DNA of 64,000 nucleotides from positions 1 to 64,000 of the forward strand of contig NZ_KB291715.1 of the NCBI RefSeq assembly GCF_000320405.1, read 5' to 3'. Source of the DNA: Clostridium celatum DSM 1785. Lineage in GTDB: Bacteria > Bacillota > Clostridia > Clostridiales > Clostridiaceae. The notes under the pieces are model-generated. The model saw only the letters and a list, made by a program, of their open reading frames with translations, ran no database searches and had not been told where the DNA came from. Position numbers and translations under genes: made by a program. Below, in pieces: positions 8,234 through 18,000 of the stretch; position 1 is the stretch's first letter, and each line of letters begins with the position of its first letter.

Positions 8234-8908
8234 CTACCTGTAATAGCTATATTTATTTTCAATGTTGTTCATTATTTTAGACAAGGTCCATGTTAAAATA
8301 ATATACACTATTCCAATCACTATAAGTGGCATTAAATTTGCATCCCTATTAACTGCATTTTTACCAACCTTAAGTAGTTCATCTATACCTATAATATAAA
8401 CAAGTGCCGTATCCTTTACTAAAGTAATTACCTCATTGCCTACTGGTGGTATAACTCTCTTTAATGCTTGCGGTAATATTATTCTGAAAAAAATATCTTT
8501 TTTTGATAATCCTAATACTTCTGCCCCCTCGTATTGCCCTTCATCTATAGATGCTATTCCAGCTCTAAATATCTCCCCAAAATATGCTGCATAATTTAAA
8601 GTAAATGCTATTATTGCTGCGGTAAATCTATCAAATACTATTCCTAAAAGTGGCAAACCAAAAAACACAAAAACTATTTGAAGCAACAATGGAGTTCCCC
8701 TCATTATTGTTATATATAAATTAGTTATTTTATTTATAATTTTATTCTTAGATAATCTTCCAATTGCTACTATAATTCCTAAAGGAAGAGAAAGAACCAA
8801 TGTAACTATAAATAGTTTTAATGTTTCAATTAATCCATCCAACACCTGTGGCATTAGTGTTATAAAATATTTAGATAATTCTGTGATAAAGTTAGCTATA
8901 TTGTCCAT
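8234..8908 (-). CDS. Polar amino-acid ABC transporter, permease
   Basis: The 224-residue protein is a His/Glu/Gln/Arg-type permease with about five membrane helices. The EAA coupling loop reads EGAEVLGLSKKDIFFRIILPQAL, and the N-terminal segment includes the family-typical GLIETLKLF. It is separated from the ATPase gene by 10 bases and lies downstream of the binding lipoprotein. A single permease gene suggests a homodimeric channel. The amino acid transported (cystine, glutamine, arginine and others are possible) cannot be fixed from sequence. Confidence 0.9.
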   Translation of the reverse strand: MDNIANFITELSKYFITLMPQVLDGLIETLKLFIVTLVLSLPLGIIVAIGRLSKNKIINKITNLYITIMRGTPLLLQIVFVFFGLPLLGIVFDRFTAAIIAFTLNYAAYFGEIFRAGIASIDEGQYEGAEVLGLSKKDIFFRIILPQALKRVIPPVGNEVITLVKDTALVYIIGIDELLKVGKNAVNRDANLMPLIVIGIVYIILTWTLSKIMNNIENKYSYYR

Positions 8909-8944
8909 ATTTTCTCCTCCTATAATTTAACACTTAATTTATCA

Positions 8945-9757
8945 CTAATCAGTAATATCTTCACCAAACCACTTTTCAGAAATCTCTTTCATAGTTCCAT
9001 CTTCTTTCATTTCATTTAATGCATTATTTATAGCTTGTACTGTTTTAGAATCCCCTTTTCTTATTCCAATTCCATATTCTTCATTTCCATAATCATCATC
9101 TAAAACATTAAATTTATCTTCACCTTTTAATTTGATATAATATCTAACTAATATTTCATCGGCAACTACAGCATCAATTCTTCCTGCTTCTAAATCCATT
9201 AATGCTTGATTGTTATCTTCATAGGTAACAGCCTTTCCACCATCAAAGCTAGCATATAACTCTGCCTCCTTTTCCATGGCAACTACTGCTGAAGACTCAT
9301 TTTGTGCTCCTACTTTTTTCCCTTTCAAATCTGATTTACTTTTAATATTACTATCTGCTAAAATAACAATAACTTGTCTATTGTTTAAATAAGGATCTGA
9401 AAAATCTACTTTTTCTTTTCTATCCTCTGTAATTGTATATCCATTCCATATAAAATCTATATTATTGCTATTTAATTCAGTTTCTTTCATTGACCAATCT
9501 ATAGGTTGAAATTCTACTTCCTTTCCTAGCCTTTCTATAACTTCCTTTGCTAAATCAACATCAAACCCAACTATTTTTCCACTATCATCTCTAAATCCCA
9601 TTGGTGCAAATGCATCATCTATTCCAACAATTAATGTCTCTTTATCAATAGTAGAATTATCCTCTAATGATTTATTAGCATTCCCACACCCTATCATGCC
9701 CAAAATTATTCCCCCTATACCTACTATTGCAATTAATTTTCTAATTCCCTTTTTCAT
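8945..9757 (-). CDS. Polar amino-acid ABC transporter, substrate-binding lipoprotein
   Basis: The 270-residue protein has a lipoprotein signal ending in a GMIGC lipobox (Cys24), then a type 3 periplasmic-binding fold. Family landmarks are LIVGIDDAFAPMGFRD near the start of the mature part, GFDVDLAKEV, WNGYTITEDRKEKVDFSDPY, and DLEAGRIDAVVADE. It would be tethered outside the membrane and deliver a polar amino acid to the permease encoded just downstream. It is the first gene of the three-gene operon behind the promoter at 9792-9820. Confidence 0.92.
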   Translation of the reverse strand: MKKGIRKLIAIVGIGGIILGMIGCGNANKSLEDNSTIDKETLIVGIDDAFAPMGFRDDSGKIVGFDVDLAKEVIERLGKEVEFQPIDWSMKETELNSNNIDFIWNGYTITEDRKEKVDFSDPYLNNRQVIVILADSNIKSKSDLKGKKVGAQNESSAVVAMEKEAELYASFDGGKAVTYEDNNQALMDLEAGRIDAVVADEILVRYYIKLKGEDKFNVLDDDYGNEEYGIGIRKGDSKTVQAINNALNEMKEDGTMKEISEKWFGEDITD

Positions 9758-9791
9758 TTATAGCTCCCCCTTATCCTTTTATTATATTAAC

Positions 9792-9820
9792 ACTTTATCA
9801 CACTAAATTATTAAAGTCAA
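9792..9820 (-). promoter_or_regulatory. Promoter of the amino-acid ABC operon
   Basis: TTGACT (9815-9820) and TAAAGT (9792-9797) stand 17 bases apart on the minus strand, 35 bases before the lipoprotein start codon. The -10 box is moderate. Confidence 0.5.
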
Positions 9821-9908
9821 TATCACTTTTTCTATTTTTATCCAAATTAAAAAAATGGATAATATAAATACATACAAGTATCTATACTATCCACTATTAT
9901 ATTATTAC

Positions 9909-10106
9909 TTATCTCTCTTTGTTATTCTCTAATTTTAAAATCATTTCATAATATGTTATTTCATCAATTTGGCCACTTAAAAACTTCTCTTTTATTACTT
10001 CTTTGGGATTTATTCTAACTGGAACTAATACTCCTTCTTTATACTCTTCTTCTTTAGTTATAAGATAAATTATACCTATAGATATTAATAAAGCAAATAT
10101 AATCAT
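9909..10106 (-). CDS. Small membrane protein with SHOCT-like C-terminus
   Basis: I place the start at the second ATG (10106) because GGAGG lies 7-8 bases upstream of it, while an ATG 15 bases earlier overlaps that Shine-Dalgarno site. The resulting 65-residue protein has one N-terminal membrane helix (MIIFALLISIGIIYLI), a charged linker and a C-terminal FLSGQIDEITYYEMILKL. That tail matches the short SHOCT motif of small helical tails in bacterial membrane proteins. The function is unknown. It is a single gene with an unusual upstream repeat (see 10144-10177). Confidence 0.65.
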   Translation of the reverse strand: MIIFALLISIGIIYLITKEEEYKEGVLVPVRINPKEVIKEKFLSGQIDEITYYEMILKLENNKER

Positions 10107-10143
10107 AATGAAAACCTCCATTTCAGTCTTCTAATTTATTTTC

Positions 10144-10177
10144 ATTATATCCCAACAATATGTCAAAATGATGTCAA
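10144..10177 (-). promoter_or_regulatory. Promoter with 11-bp-spaced direct repeats TTGACAT
   Basis: On the minus strand TATAAT (10144-10149) lies 38 bases before the small-membrane-protein start. At the normal -35 spacing the sequence is poor (ATCATT). Two copies of TTGACAT (10171-10177 and 10160-10166) flank that position exactly 11 bases apart. One-helical-turn direct repeats of this kind are typical of OmpR/PhoB-family response regulators. Confidence 0.45.
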
Positions 10178-10231
10178 AAAAACATATTTTTCTTTAATAT
10201 TAAATCATATCAACAAAATATTTCTTATAAA

Positions 10232-10774
10232 TTATCTAGCATAAGCTATTCTTTTCATTGATATCTCTACTACTTTATATAAGAATAGTCCGGCAATTAA
10301 ATTAATTGCTGTCGCAGGTAATACTACTGTTAAAAATAATGCTATAAACGGTGCTGGCAATCCAACTATAAACTGTGCTGCTAATAAAAATATAGTTCCA
10401 CTAATTAAAGTTCCAATAGGAAAAACTAAAGCTAGTACAATACTTTTTCTCTTTTTCTCACTTAAATTATTTATTAATTTAATCTTATTAATACCAAATA
10501 TAATTAAATATACAACATTTGCAGTAACAATCTTATCTATCACATTTGGAATTTGACCACCTGGAAATTTAGTTGTAAGTGCAGTAAATACTCCTGTTAT
10601 TATTGCAGATATTATAGATGTCTTATAATCATCTTTATTAATTAGCATTATTATAAATAGCATAACTAGTGAAAAATCAGGTTGCATAGGTAACCCTATA
10701 GCAGGTGTTATTTGATGTAGTAATGCTCCAACAGCTAAAAGTATTGCATTAATAGTTAATTTTCTTGTATTCAT
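10232..10774 (-). CDS. trpP: Tryptophan transporter TrpP family
   Basis: The 180-residue integral membrane protein has about five hydrophobic helices and starts MNTRKLTINAILLAVGALLH. The PAIGLPMQPDFSLVMLFIIML and TTKFPGGQIPN segments are characteristic of the TrpP (YhaG) family of tryptophan uptake proteins. A GGAGGG ribosome-binding site precedes the ATG. The upstream T-box riboswitch with a UGG specifier independently supports tryptophan as the substrate, with expression rising when tRNA-Trp is uncharged. Confidence 0.88.
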   Translation of the reverse strand: MNTRKLTINAILLAVGALLHQITPAIGLPMQPDFSLVMLFIIMLINKDDYKTSIISAIITGVFTALTTKFPGGQIPNVIDKIVTANVVYLIIFGINKIKLINNLSEKKRKSIVLALVFPIGTLISGTIFLLAAQFIVGLPAPFIALFLTVVLPATAINLIAGLFLYKVVEISMKRIAYAR

Positions 10775-10846
10775 AAAATTTTCCCTCCAAAATTTAATTA
10801 ATATATTATTTTTCCATTCTTCAATATCATCTTCACTAGAAACAGT

Positions 10847-10869
10847 TCATACCATCAAAATCACCTCCT
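10847..10869 (-). other. Two-codon minigene after a strong ribosome-binding site
   Basis: Directly after the T-box terminator, a near-ideal AGGAGGTGA (10861-10869) precedes ATG-GTA-TGA (10847-10855). The frame after the TGA stays open and runs in phase into the trpP start codon. It could be a leader minigene, or the relic of a longer trpP N-terminus lost by a Trp-to-stop change. Confidence 0.4.
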
Positions 10870-10873
10870 AAAT

Positions 10874-10907
10874 AAAAAAACTCCGTCCTAAATACATAGG
10901 ACGGAGT
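10874..10907 (-). terminator. T-box regulated intrinsic terminator
   Basis: The ACTCCGTCCTA/TAGGACGGAGT hairpin (10880-10907), with a 6-base loop and followed by seven T on the minus strand, is the terminator of the trpP T-box leader. It forms when tRNA-Trp is charged. Confidence 0.9.
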
Positions 10908-11162
10908 ATAATCCGCGATACCACCTAATTTGTATATATAATAGATATCTTAATTATATATACCTCTCATTTTCAAGCACTAACATGCTCTATCTCCTAT
11001 AACGTGGAGCTTACGGTAACCGGTACTCTAATAAAATTTCCCTTTACTCCTAACAGGCCCATTCACCAAATCTTTTCTTACTAGGATCACACCACCCCTA
11101 GTTCTCTGAAGCGAACCTTAATTTAGTTACTCTCCCTGCTCATTGGATTTAATTCTTCCTTT
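10880..11162 (-). promoter_or_regulatory. T-box riboswitch (tRNA-Trp) upstream of trpP
   Basis: The leader contains the conserved T-box element AGGTGGTATCGCGG (10912-10925), which forms the antiterminator bulge that binds the tRNA CCA end. It also has a Stem I with GGGAGAGTAACT and the distal hairpin CTAGG...CCTAG. A GGTGAATGGG segment places UGG (11059-11061) as the specifier codon for tryptophan. The downstream terminator and the trpP gene fit. The specifier assignment is by position and context, not by a computed fold. Confidence 0.9.
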
Positions 11163-11168
11163 ATTTGT

Positions 11169-11197
11169 ATAATATTCTTTTTGGATGTTTTTGTCAA
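11169..11197 (-). promoter_or_regulatory. Promoter of the T-box/trpP transcript
   Basis: A perfect TTGACA (11192-11197) and TATTAT (11169-11174) are 17 bases apart on the minus strand. Transcription would begin near 11162, just before the T-box Stem I. Confidence 0.8.
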
Positions 11198-11305
11198 CAT
11201 TTTTTATATAATATTTAAATTTTATTTATATACTTACTATTATCATATATATACAAAAGCTAGAATATTATATAAATAATTTTTATATGGAGGTTTTAAT
11301 TTTAA

Positions 11306-11989
11306 ATGAATTGTTATATATTTGTATTTCTCTGTCTTTTAAGCCTAAGCATATTAATATATTCAACTCATACATCAATTAAGAATTTTAGGCTTATCTC
11401 TAAAACTTTAACTAGCTTATGCTTTTTACTTATTTCATTATCTGCCTATTTCAATAACGCCAATAATTTCAACTACTTTTTGCTCATTTTTATTGGTTTA
11501 ATTTTTTCTTTTTTAGGTGATCTATTTCTTGGAATCAATAATTCTAATTCAATTTCTAATAACACATTATTTCTATGTGCTTTAATTAGTTTTTCTATTA
11601 CACATATCTTTTACTCTTTATCATTCATTAATTTATCTAAGCTATTTTTTAGAAACTTCTTATTTGCAATCATGCTAGCTTTTATATTAATTTCTATATT
11701 AAAATGTATTAAAAAAATTAATTTTAAAAATATGTTCATTCCTGTATGCTTTTATGCTCTAATTATCTCATTTATGGTGTGTACTTCACTTTCTCTTGTT
11801 AATATAACTTATTTAAACAATATATATCTATCTTTAATTATATCTGGTACTGTTATTTTTTTAATTTCTGATTTTATTTTAGCTTTTGTTTTATTTTATA
11901 AGGATTGTTCTAAAGTTGTTAGTAGATTAAACTTGATTACTTACTATGTAGGACAAATACTTATTTCCTTAAGTATTCTTTATATTTAA
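11306..11989 (+). CDS. YhhN/TMEM86-family membrane protein
   Basis: The 227-residue protein is almost entirely hydrophobic, with about eight membrane helices. The pattern FSFLGDLFLG (about 70-79), then SFSITHIFYSLSF (about 95-107) and a C-terminal FLISDFILAF with YYVGQILISLSI, matches the YhhN family. Animal members of that family (TMEM86) are lysoplasmalogenases. Many clostridia make plasmalogens, so a lysoplasmalogen hydrolase role is plausible but unproven for bacterial members. GGAGG precedes the ATG. It is a single plus-strand gene between minus-strand units. Confidence 0.8.
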   Translation: MNCYIFVFLCLLSLSILIYSTHTSIKNFRLISKTLTSLCFLLISLSAYFNNANNFNYFLLIFIGLIFSFLGDLFLGINNSNSISNNTLFLCALISFSITHIFYSLSFINLSKLFFRNFLFAIMLAFILISILKCIKKINFKNMFIPVCFYALIISFMVCTSLSLVNITYLNNIYLSLIISGTVIFLISDFILAFVLFYKDCSKVVSRLNLITYYVGQILISLSILYI

Positions 11990-12036
11990 TAAAGTTTATA
12001 CAGCATATATACTTTTTAATAAATCATAAATAAAAA

Positions 12037-12080
12037 ATGACAAATATAGAGATATATTTTTTATCTCTATATTTGCCATT
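12037..12080. terminator. Bidirectional terminator
   Basis: A 19-base stem with one mismatch (AATGACAAATATAGAGATA against TATCTCTATATTTGCCATT) lies between two convergent genes. T-rich sequence flanks both sides, so it can end the yhhN-like and decarboxylase transcripts. Confidence 0.8.
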
Positions 12081-12110
12081 ATTATTGTTTAATTTTTATT
12101 AATCTATATC

Positions 12111-14261
12111 TTATTTATCTAGAACATATCCATAAGCTCTTATTTTTCCATTTTCTTTTTCAAGATAAACACCTTGAATTTCTGGAGCAAAGCCTGGGAA
12201 TCTATTAATTCCCTCTTCTAAAATTGAAAAATACTTTTGTGCTACTGTATTCCATCTTTCACCTGGCACTACACAAAATACTCCTGGTGGATATGGAAGT
12301 GCTCCCTCTAAAGCAATTTCTCCAACGATATCGCTTAAAGGAACTAGCTTAGCATTATTTCTCTTTAATTCAACATTAGCTTCATTAGGATTCATAACAT
12401 ATTCCGGAAGAGAATTTCTCCTAAACAATAATTTTTGATATGTCTTAGCATCATTTTCTTTATAAAAATCATGCATTTCTTGACATAACCTTTTTATTGT
12501 ATATCCTTTGTAACGTTCTTCATACTTAGCATAAAGTTTTGGTAATACTTTACTTAATGGTGCATCTTCCTTTATAAGACTCTCAAATCTTACAAGATGG
12601 TCTACAAGGCCTTGCATCTTCTCTGTAGTTTCTGCTGGTGTTAATAAAAATAATATTGAATTTAAATCATTCTTTTCTGGTACAACTCTATGATCTCTTA
12701 AATAGTTTGCTAATATTGTTGCCGGTATACCAAACTCTTCATATTCACCTGTTTCTACATTTATTCCTGGAGTTGTTAACATAAATTTATTAGGATCTAC
12801 AAAATATTGATTTTCTCCATATCCTTCAAACGAATGCCATTTTTCTCCTGGATAAAATTTAAAGAACTCAATATCATTGGCTATTTCTTCAGCATTATAA
12901 TCCTGCCATAGTTTTCCTCTAACTGTTGGTGGAATAAATGGTTTTAACATTGTACATCTATCTAAAACATCTTTTCTCGCTTCTATCCCAACCTTTATAC
13001 AATCAGCCCAAAGTTTTTTTCCTGCTTCTCCATCTTGCATTCTTGCATTAACATCTAATGCTGCAAACAATGGATAAAATGGGCTCGTTGATGCATATAA
13101 CATATAAGCATTATTAAAACGCTTATGGTCAACATAACGCTTTTGTCCCTTAAGATGGCTATCCTTCTTATGAATTTGTGAAGTCTGAGAAAATCCTGCT
13201 TGTTGCTTATGTATAGATTGAGTATGTAATATTCCAGGGTCTTCTGGTTTTAAATCCAATAATAATGGAGAGCAATCTCTCATCATAGGTATAAATTGCT
13301 CATATCCAACCCAAGCAGAATCAAATAATATATAATCACAAAGATGACCTATTTTATCTACCACTTGTCTGGCATTATATATAGTTCCATCATAAGTTCC
13401 TAATTGAATTACTGCTAATCTAAAAGGTCTCTTTTCTTTTGCTTTTTCACTATCAACCTTTGCTGCTTCATTTCTTAGATACTCTTCATTAAAACAATGC
13501 GCATCTATTCCACCAATAAATCCAAAGGGATTACGTGCAGTTTCTAAATATACAGGCTTTCCTGCTGATGAAACCAACGCTGAATTATATATAGATTTAT
13601 GATTATTTCTATCAAATAAAACTAAATCTCCAGGCGATACTATTGCATTTATAACTACAGAGTTTGATGTGCTTGTTCCATTCATTACAAAGTAAGTCTT
13701 ATCTGCATTATATACCTTTGCTGCATATGCTTGAGCTGACATTGCTGGCCCTTCATGTATTAATAAGTCTCCTAAGTCAACATCTGCATTACATATATCT
13801 GATTTAAATATATTTTCTCCAAAAAACTCATACATTGCTCTTCCTGCTGGATGCTTTATAAAATATTGTCCACCTTGATGTCCAGGACAAGCAAATTGTA
13901 AATTTCCTCTTCTTGAATACTCACTTAAAACATTAAAAAATGGTGGTAACATTTCCTCTTCATATTTATCAGCAACTTTATTTAATTCCTTACTAAATAT
14001 TTCTTCATTTAAGTCACTAATAGTTATTATTTTATATACTTTATCATTAATTTCGCAGCTAATATCATTAGTCTCAGCTATAACAAATATTGCTATTCCA
14101 AATCTTGTATCATATATATCATTTATAACTTCAATATCATTTTCATTAACTACTGCAGCAGCTACATCTGTATAATCAGTGGTGCCTACTTGTATAGTTT
14201 CTCTATCAGTAAAAAAGTAATTTCTAGTTCTTTCGGTACAAGCAATCTTTAAAGATTTCAT
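12111..14261 (-). CDS. Ornithine/lysine/arginine decarboxylase, probably ornithine decarboxylase
   Basis: The 716-residue PLP enzyme belongs to the fold-I Orn/Lys/Arg decarboxylase family. It has an N-terminal wing domain (about 1-100), the PLP-binding core and a C-terminal domain. The PLP lysine is K352 in SIHKQ, and ACPGHQGGQYFIKHPAGR (about 124-141) and FDSAWVGYEQF (about 313) are family hallmarks. Its length is close to that of the ornithine decarboxylases SpeC/SpeF (about 710-730). Decarboxylation would give putrescine and consume protons. No antiporter gene is adjacent, so a biosynthetic role is as likely as acid resistance. The substrate call is probable, not certain. Confidence 0.85.
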   Translation of the reverse strand: MKSLKIACTERTRNYFFTDRETIQVGTTDYTDVAAAVVNENDIEVINDIYDTRFGIAIFVIAETNDISCEINDKVYKIITISDLNEEIFSKELNKVADKYEEEMLPPFFNVLSEYSRRGNLQFACPGHQGGQYFIKHPAGRAMYEFFGENIFKSDICNADVDLGDLLIHEGPAMSAQAYAAKVYNADKTYFVMNGTSTSNSVVINAIVSPGDLVLFDRNNHKSIYNSALVSSAGKPVYLETARNPFGFIGGIDAHCFNEEYLRNEAAKVDSEKAKEKRPFRLAVIQLGTYDGTIYNARQVVDKIGHLCDYILFDSAWVGYEQFIPMMRDCSPLLLDLKPEDPGILHTQSIHKQQAGFSQTSQIHKKDSHLKGQKRYVDHKRFNNAYMLYASTSPFYPLFAALDVNARMQDGEAGKKLWADCIKVGIEARKDVLDRCTMLKPFIPPTVRGKLWQDYNAEEIANDIEFFKFYPGEKWHSFEGYGENQYFVDPNKFMLTTPGINVETGEYEEFGIPATILANYLRDHRVVPEKNDLNSILFLLTPAETTEKMQGLVDHLVRFESLIKEDAPLSKVLPKLYAKYEERYKGYTIKRLCQEMHDFYKENDAKTYQKLLFRRNSLPEYVMNPNEANVELKRNNAKLVPLSDIVGEIALEGALPYPPGVFCVVPGERWNTVAQKYFSILEEGINRFPGFAPEIQGVYLEKENGKIRAYGYVLDK

Positions 14262-14441
14262 GTCTTTTCCCCCTTATCTTTTTAGTTCTATATTTATGTT
14301 TTGCTTAATTTTAAAATTATATTATAAATATATCTTATTAATTAATATGATAATTATATAGTTAGTCCTTTTTAATGTAAATGATATGAAAATAATAAAA
14401 TAAAAAATATTTAATCTTTATTTCATACAAAAGCTATTAAT

Positions 14442-14479
14442 AAGAGGATATATCAAAACTTATTTTGATATATCCTCTT
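14442..14479 (-). terminator. Near-perfect palindrome / terminator hairpin
   Basis: AAGAGGATATATCAAAA and its exact complement form a 17-base stem with a tiny loop, 42 bases downstream of the thioesterase stop. The T-tract is weak, so termination is likely but not certain. The TATCAAAA core recurs near 39590 and 63930 (see findings). Confidence 0.6.
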
Positions 14480-14520
14480 TAACAAAACATTAATTTTGTC
14501 TTTTTAACTTCTAATAAAAT

Positions 14521-14901
14521 TTATTTATTATCAGTTTTATTTTGGAATTCTTCATTATCAATTATAAAACGCTCATGGATGCCTTCACCAATTTTTCCAC
14601 GTTCGTCAAAAGCTTCAATTTTAAATACCATTCTTTTTCTATCAATTTCAATTAACTCACTTTTTGCAATTACTTCCATGCCAATAGGTGTGCTAGTAAG
14701 ATGCTTTATATTCATAAGTATCCCTACACTACCTTTTCCCTCTTCTAATTCATCTTGAATACTTTTATATGCTGCTTCCTCCATAAGTGCAACCATAGCA
14801 GGTGTTGCGTATACCTTTAATTCTCCACTTCTTAAAGTTTTTGCAATATTACTTTCATTTACAACATCTTTAGTTTCACCAGTTATTCCTACTTTAATCA
14901 T
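14521..14901 (-). CDS. FlK-like hot-dog thioesterase
   Basis: The 126-residue protein has the hot-dog thioesterase pattern of the fluoroacetyl-CoA thioesterase (FlK-like) family: VYATPAMVALMEEAAYKSI (about 31-49), then GSVGILMNIKHLTSTPIGM (about 57-75) and FKIEAFDERGKIGEGIHERFII (about 92-113). Family members hydrolyse short acyl-CoAs. Fluoroacetate as a substrate is unlikely here, and general acyl-CoA housekeeping is more plausible. It is monocistronic, with an AT-rich upstream region that shows no clear promoter. Confidence 0.85.
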   Translation of the reverse strand: MIKVGITGETKDVVNESNIAKTLRSGELKVYATPAMVALMEEAAYKSIQDELEEGKGSVGILMNIKHLTSTPIGMEVIAKSELIEIDRKRMVFKIEAFDERGKIGEGIHERFIIDNEEFQNKTDNK

Positions 14902-15038
14902 CCTATTATCTCCTGTTAAAGTTTTTATTAATTATATAATAATAATTTTAACATAAATACTATTTTTATAAACTTAAAAATAATAACTTAACATTATATT
15001 TAAGTAGTATTCTTAAAAAGCTTATATTTATAGTTAAA

Positions 15039-15063
15039 AGGCAAGGGAATACTTCCCTTGCCT
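15039..15063 (-). terminator. Terminator of the GH36-like surface-protein gene
   Basis: The stem AGGCAAGGGAA/TTCCCTTGCCT has a 3-base loop and is followed by TTTT on the minus strand, immediately after the stop codon. Confidence 0.8.
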
Positions 15064-15076
15064 ATATAAATTAAAA

Positions 15077-18000
15077 TTATTTTTTAACTGCTGACTTTTT
15101 AGCGAACATAAATGCAGCGCCTAAACCTAGTAATATAATTCCAACAAATAGAACATTTCTAGTATCTACACCACCTGTTTGAGGAAGTTTACCTTCACCC
15201 TTTCCAGCGTTTCCATTGGTAGAACTATTTCCACTGTTATTGCTTCCACTATTATTATTTACAGTTGAACCAGTAGTTTCGTTATCAGTAATTTCGTTAT
15301 CACTAGTTCCATTTCCACCTTCATTTTCACCTGAAGCTATTTCAACTAAATTATTTACTGCTTTAGTTAAATTAGCACTTGCTAATTCTATATCTTCTTT
15401 AGTTGAATTTTCATCTGCAAATATTTCTTTAGCAGTTCTTAATTCATTTTGAAGGGCTACCACGCTTTCTTCAGTATATTTAGCTAAATCCATATTTTCT
15501 ACTTTATTTATTAATTCTTCTAACAGATCCTTATTTGGTTTTAATCTTAATTCTAAGAATGCTCTTAGTAATGCTTCATATGAATTAGCTACTTCTTCAG
15601 CCATAGCATTTTCATCAGCTATTACAGCTTTTGAAGCTTCTAATTTAGCAGCCAACTTATCCCAAGTATTAGTAATATACTTACTTGAATCTAAAGCATC
15701 TATTTTTTCTATTAAAGCTTCTAATTGAGTTTTATCACCCTTTTCAAAGCTTAACATTTCCATTACGCTTCTTAATCTTTCAAAAGCTTGATCAATTTCA
15801 TCTTGAGTAGCCTTATCATTTTCTAAAACGCTTTGAGCTTCTGCAAGTGCTGCTTTAAACTCATTAACAACAGCTGGTACTACATTTTCTAATTCAGCTT
15901 CAGTTACTTCTAAAGCTAATTCAACAGCTATTTCTAAGGCAAGCTTATTTGTATTTTCACTACCTTCTTCTTTTGCATAACCTTGTATTTTAATTGAAGC
16001 AGATACATTTCTTGCTGTAACTGTAATTATAGCTTCACCTTCACCTTTAATTGTTACTTTACCATCTTGATCTACTGTTGCTACTGCTTCATTTGAAGAA
16101 GTCCATGTTAGTGTATCTACATAATCTACTGGTGTTACTACTGGTGCTAATGTAATTTCATCACCAATATATCCAGTCTTTGATTCTGCATCAAATTCTA
16201 TTGAAACAATAGAGTTATCTACAGCTGGCATTCCGAATATCTCTAATTCATTAACATGATTTGTTGTTCCTTTGTTTGAACCATACATATAAATTCTTAC
16301 ATATTGAGCATTTACTTTATCAAATTCAATAGCTTTTCCTGTCGCTGTTTCTGCATAAAGTTCATCAGTTCCAGCACCCTTACCATGTACATTATCAGCA
16401 TCTGAATTATATACAATCACAGAATTTGTAAAGTTTGGATTGCTTGATACTTCAATTACTGTAGCATCATAAATTCTTCCATCTGCCCAGTAACGATATA
16501 AATTCATATTTTCTAATGTGTATAACTTTCCTAAGTCAATTTCAACATATGATGATTCTTTCTTTCCATCTTGTCCAAATTCACCATAGTTACCATTTAC
16601 ATTATCCTTAATTCCATCAGTAATCATTGATAAAGGACGATCATTGTTAAGAGTTAAGTCATCTCCATTTGTCCATTTACCTGTAACTGTTGCATCTAAT
16701 GCTACATTTGTAACTTCTAATTTTTCACCATAAACTTGTACATATCCAACAGCCATAAACTTATTAGCATTTTGAGATTGCCAATGATAAGATTGTGTTG
16801 CTTTTAATCTAATGTGAGTTGCAGCAACTTCATCAAATCTGATTTCTGTTGTTGCTCCTGTAGTTTCTCCAGCCGCAACTTGTTTCCAAGTTTCGCCACC
16901 ATCATTACTTACTTCTAAGATATAGTCTAGTAAGCTTCCTGTACAATCATAATTTACTGATGAGTGATAACGCTTTGTATAATCGAAACCATTGATATTA
17001 TATAATCCATTTAAATCAATTGTTACGTATGCATTATTTTCAATTCCATCACTATATTCTTCAGTAATCCAATATACTGATGGATCTTCAACAAATATAT
17101 TTTCAGGAGTAGTTGAATCTCCACTAGATGGTACTTCTACTGTAAATTCACTTGGATCTAAAGCTGTTTTACTATCTTCTACTTCACCTTCTAATAAATC
17201 TGCTACTTCATCATAACCTAAAGATTTATTGAATACTGCAAAGTAATTCATTGAATTTAAAATTTCAGTATTATTTTCTTCTACATATTTATCAACATTA
17301 CTTAATTCATAATCTGATTTATTTAATGTTCCATCAACATATACTTTAATTAATCCATTATTTTCTTTAACTCCAACAATTTGGTGTTCTTCTCCATCTA
17401 ATATTGATACAGATGCAGTTGCTCTTGCTTCATCAACTTGGAAATAAGGTTTTCCTTCAGCATCAATACCAATTTCATAAGCACCCTCTTGTTTAGCTAA
17501 TGCAGTATTACCTTCTAAGTTAGCTGTATCTACTGTAGCTGCTACTGAGTATCCATATTTACCATATACATTTTCTTCTATTGTTCCATTTACAACATCT
17601 TCTGCTTCATATACTTTATAATCTGCATAATATGTTAATTCAGTTGAATTATCTCCAATTACATTATTGCTTGCATCTTTAGCACCAGCAACACTAATAG
17701 TTACTTTTTCTGAAGATGTCATTGAATCTGCTAATGTTACCTTGTAAGTAACCTTATCTGCTAATCTTTCTACACTTGCAACATTATGACCAGCAACTGT
17801 AACTGTAGGTTCAACAACTCTTTCAGTGAACTTAACAATAATTTCATTTTCACTAGTAGCTTGTGCTTTTTCTACTGTTGGAGCTACTGTATCTTCTACT
17901 GTAGATAACTTCCATATTCTTGTTTCACCTGGTTGTAATGTAACAGTTACTGTATCTCCATATTGTAATGTTTGATATGCATCATCTGCACCTTCTGGAA

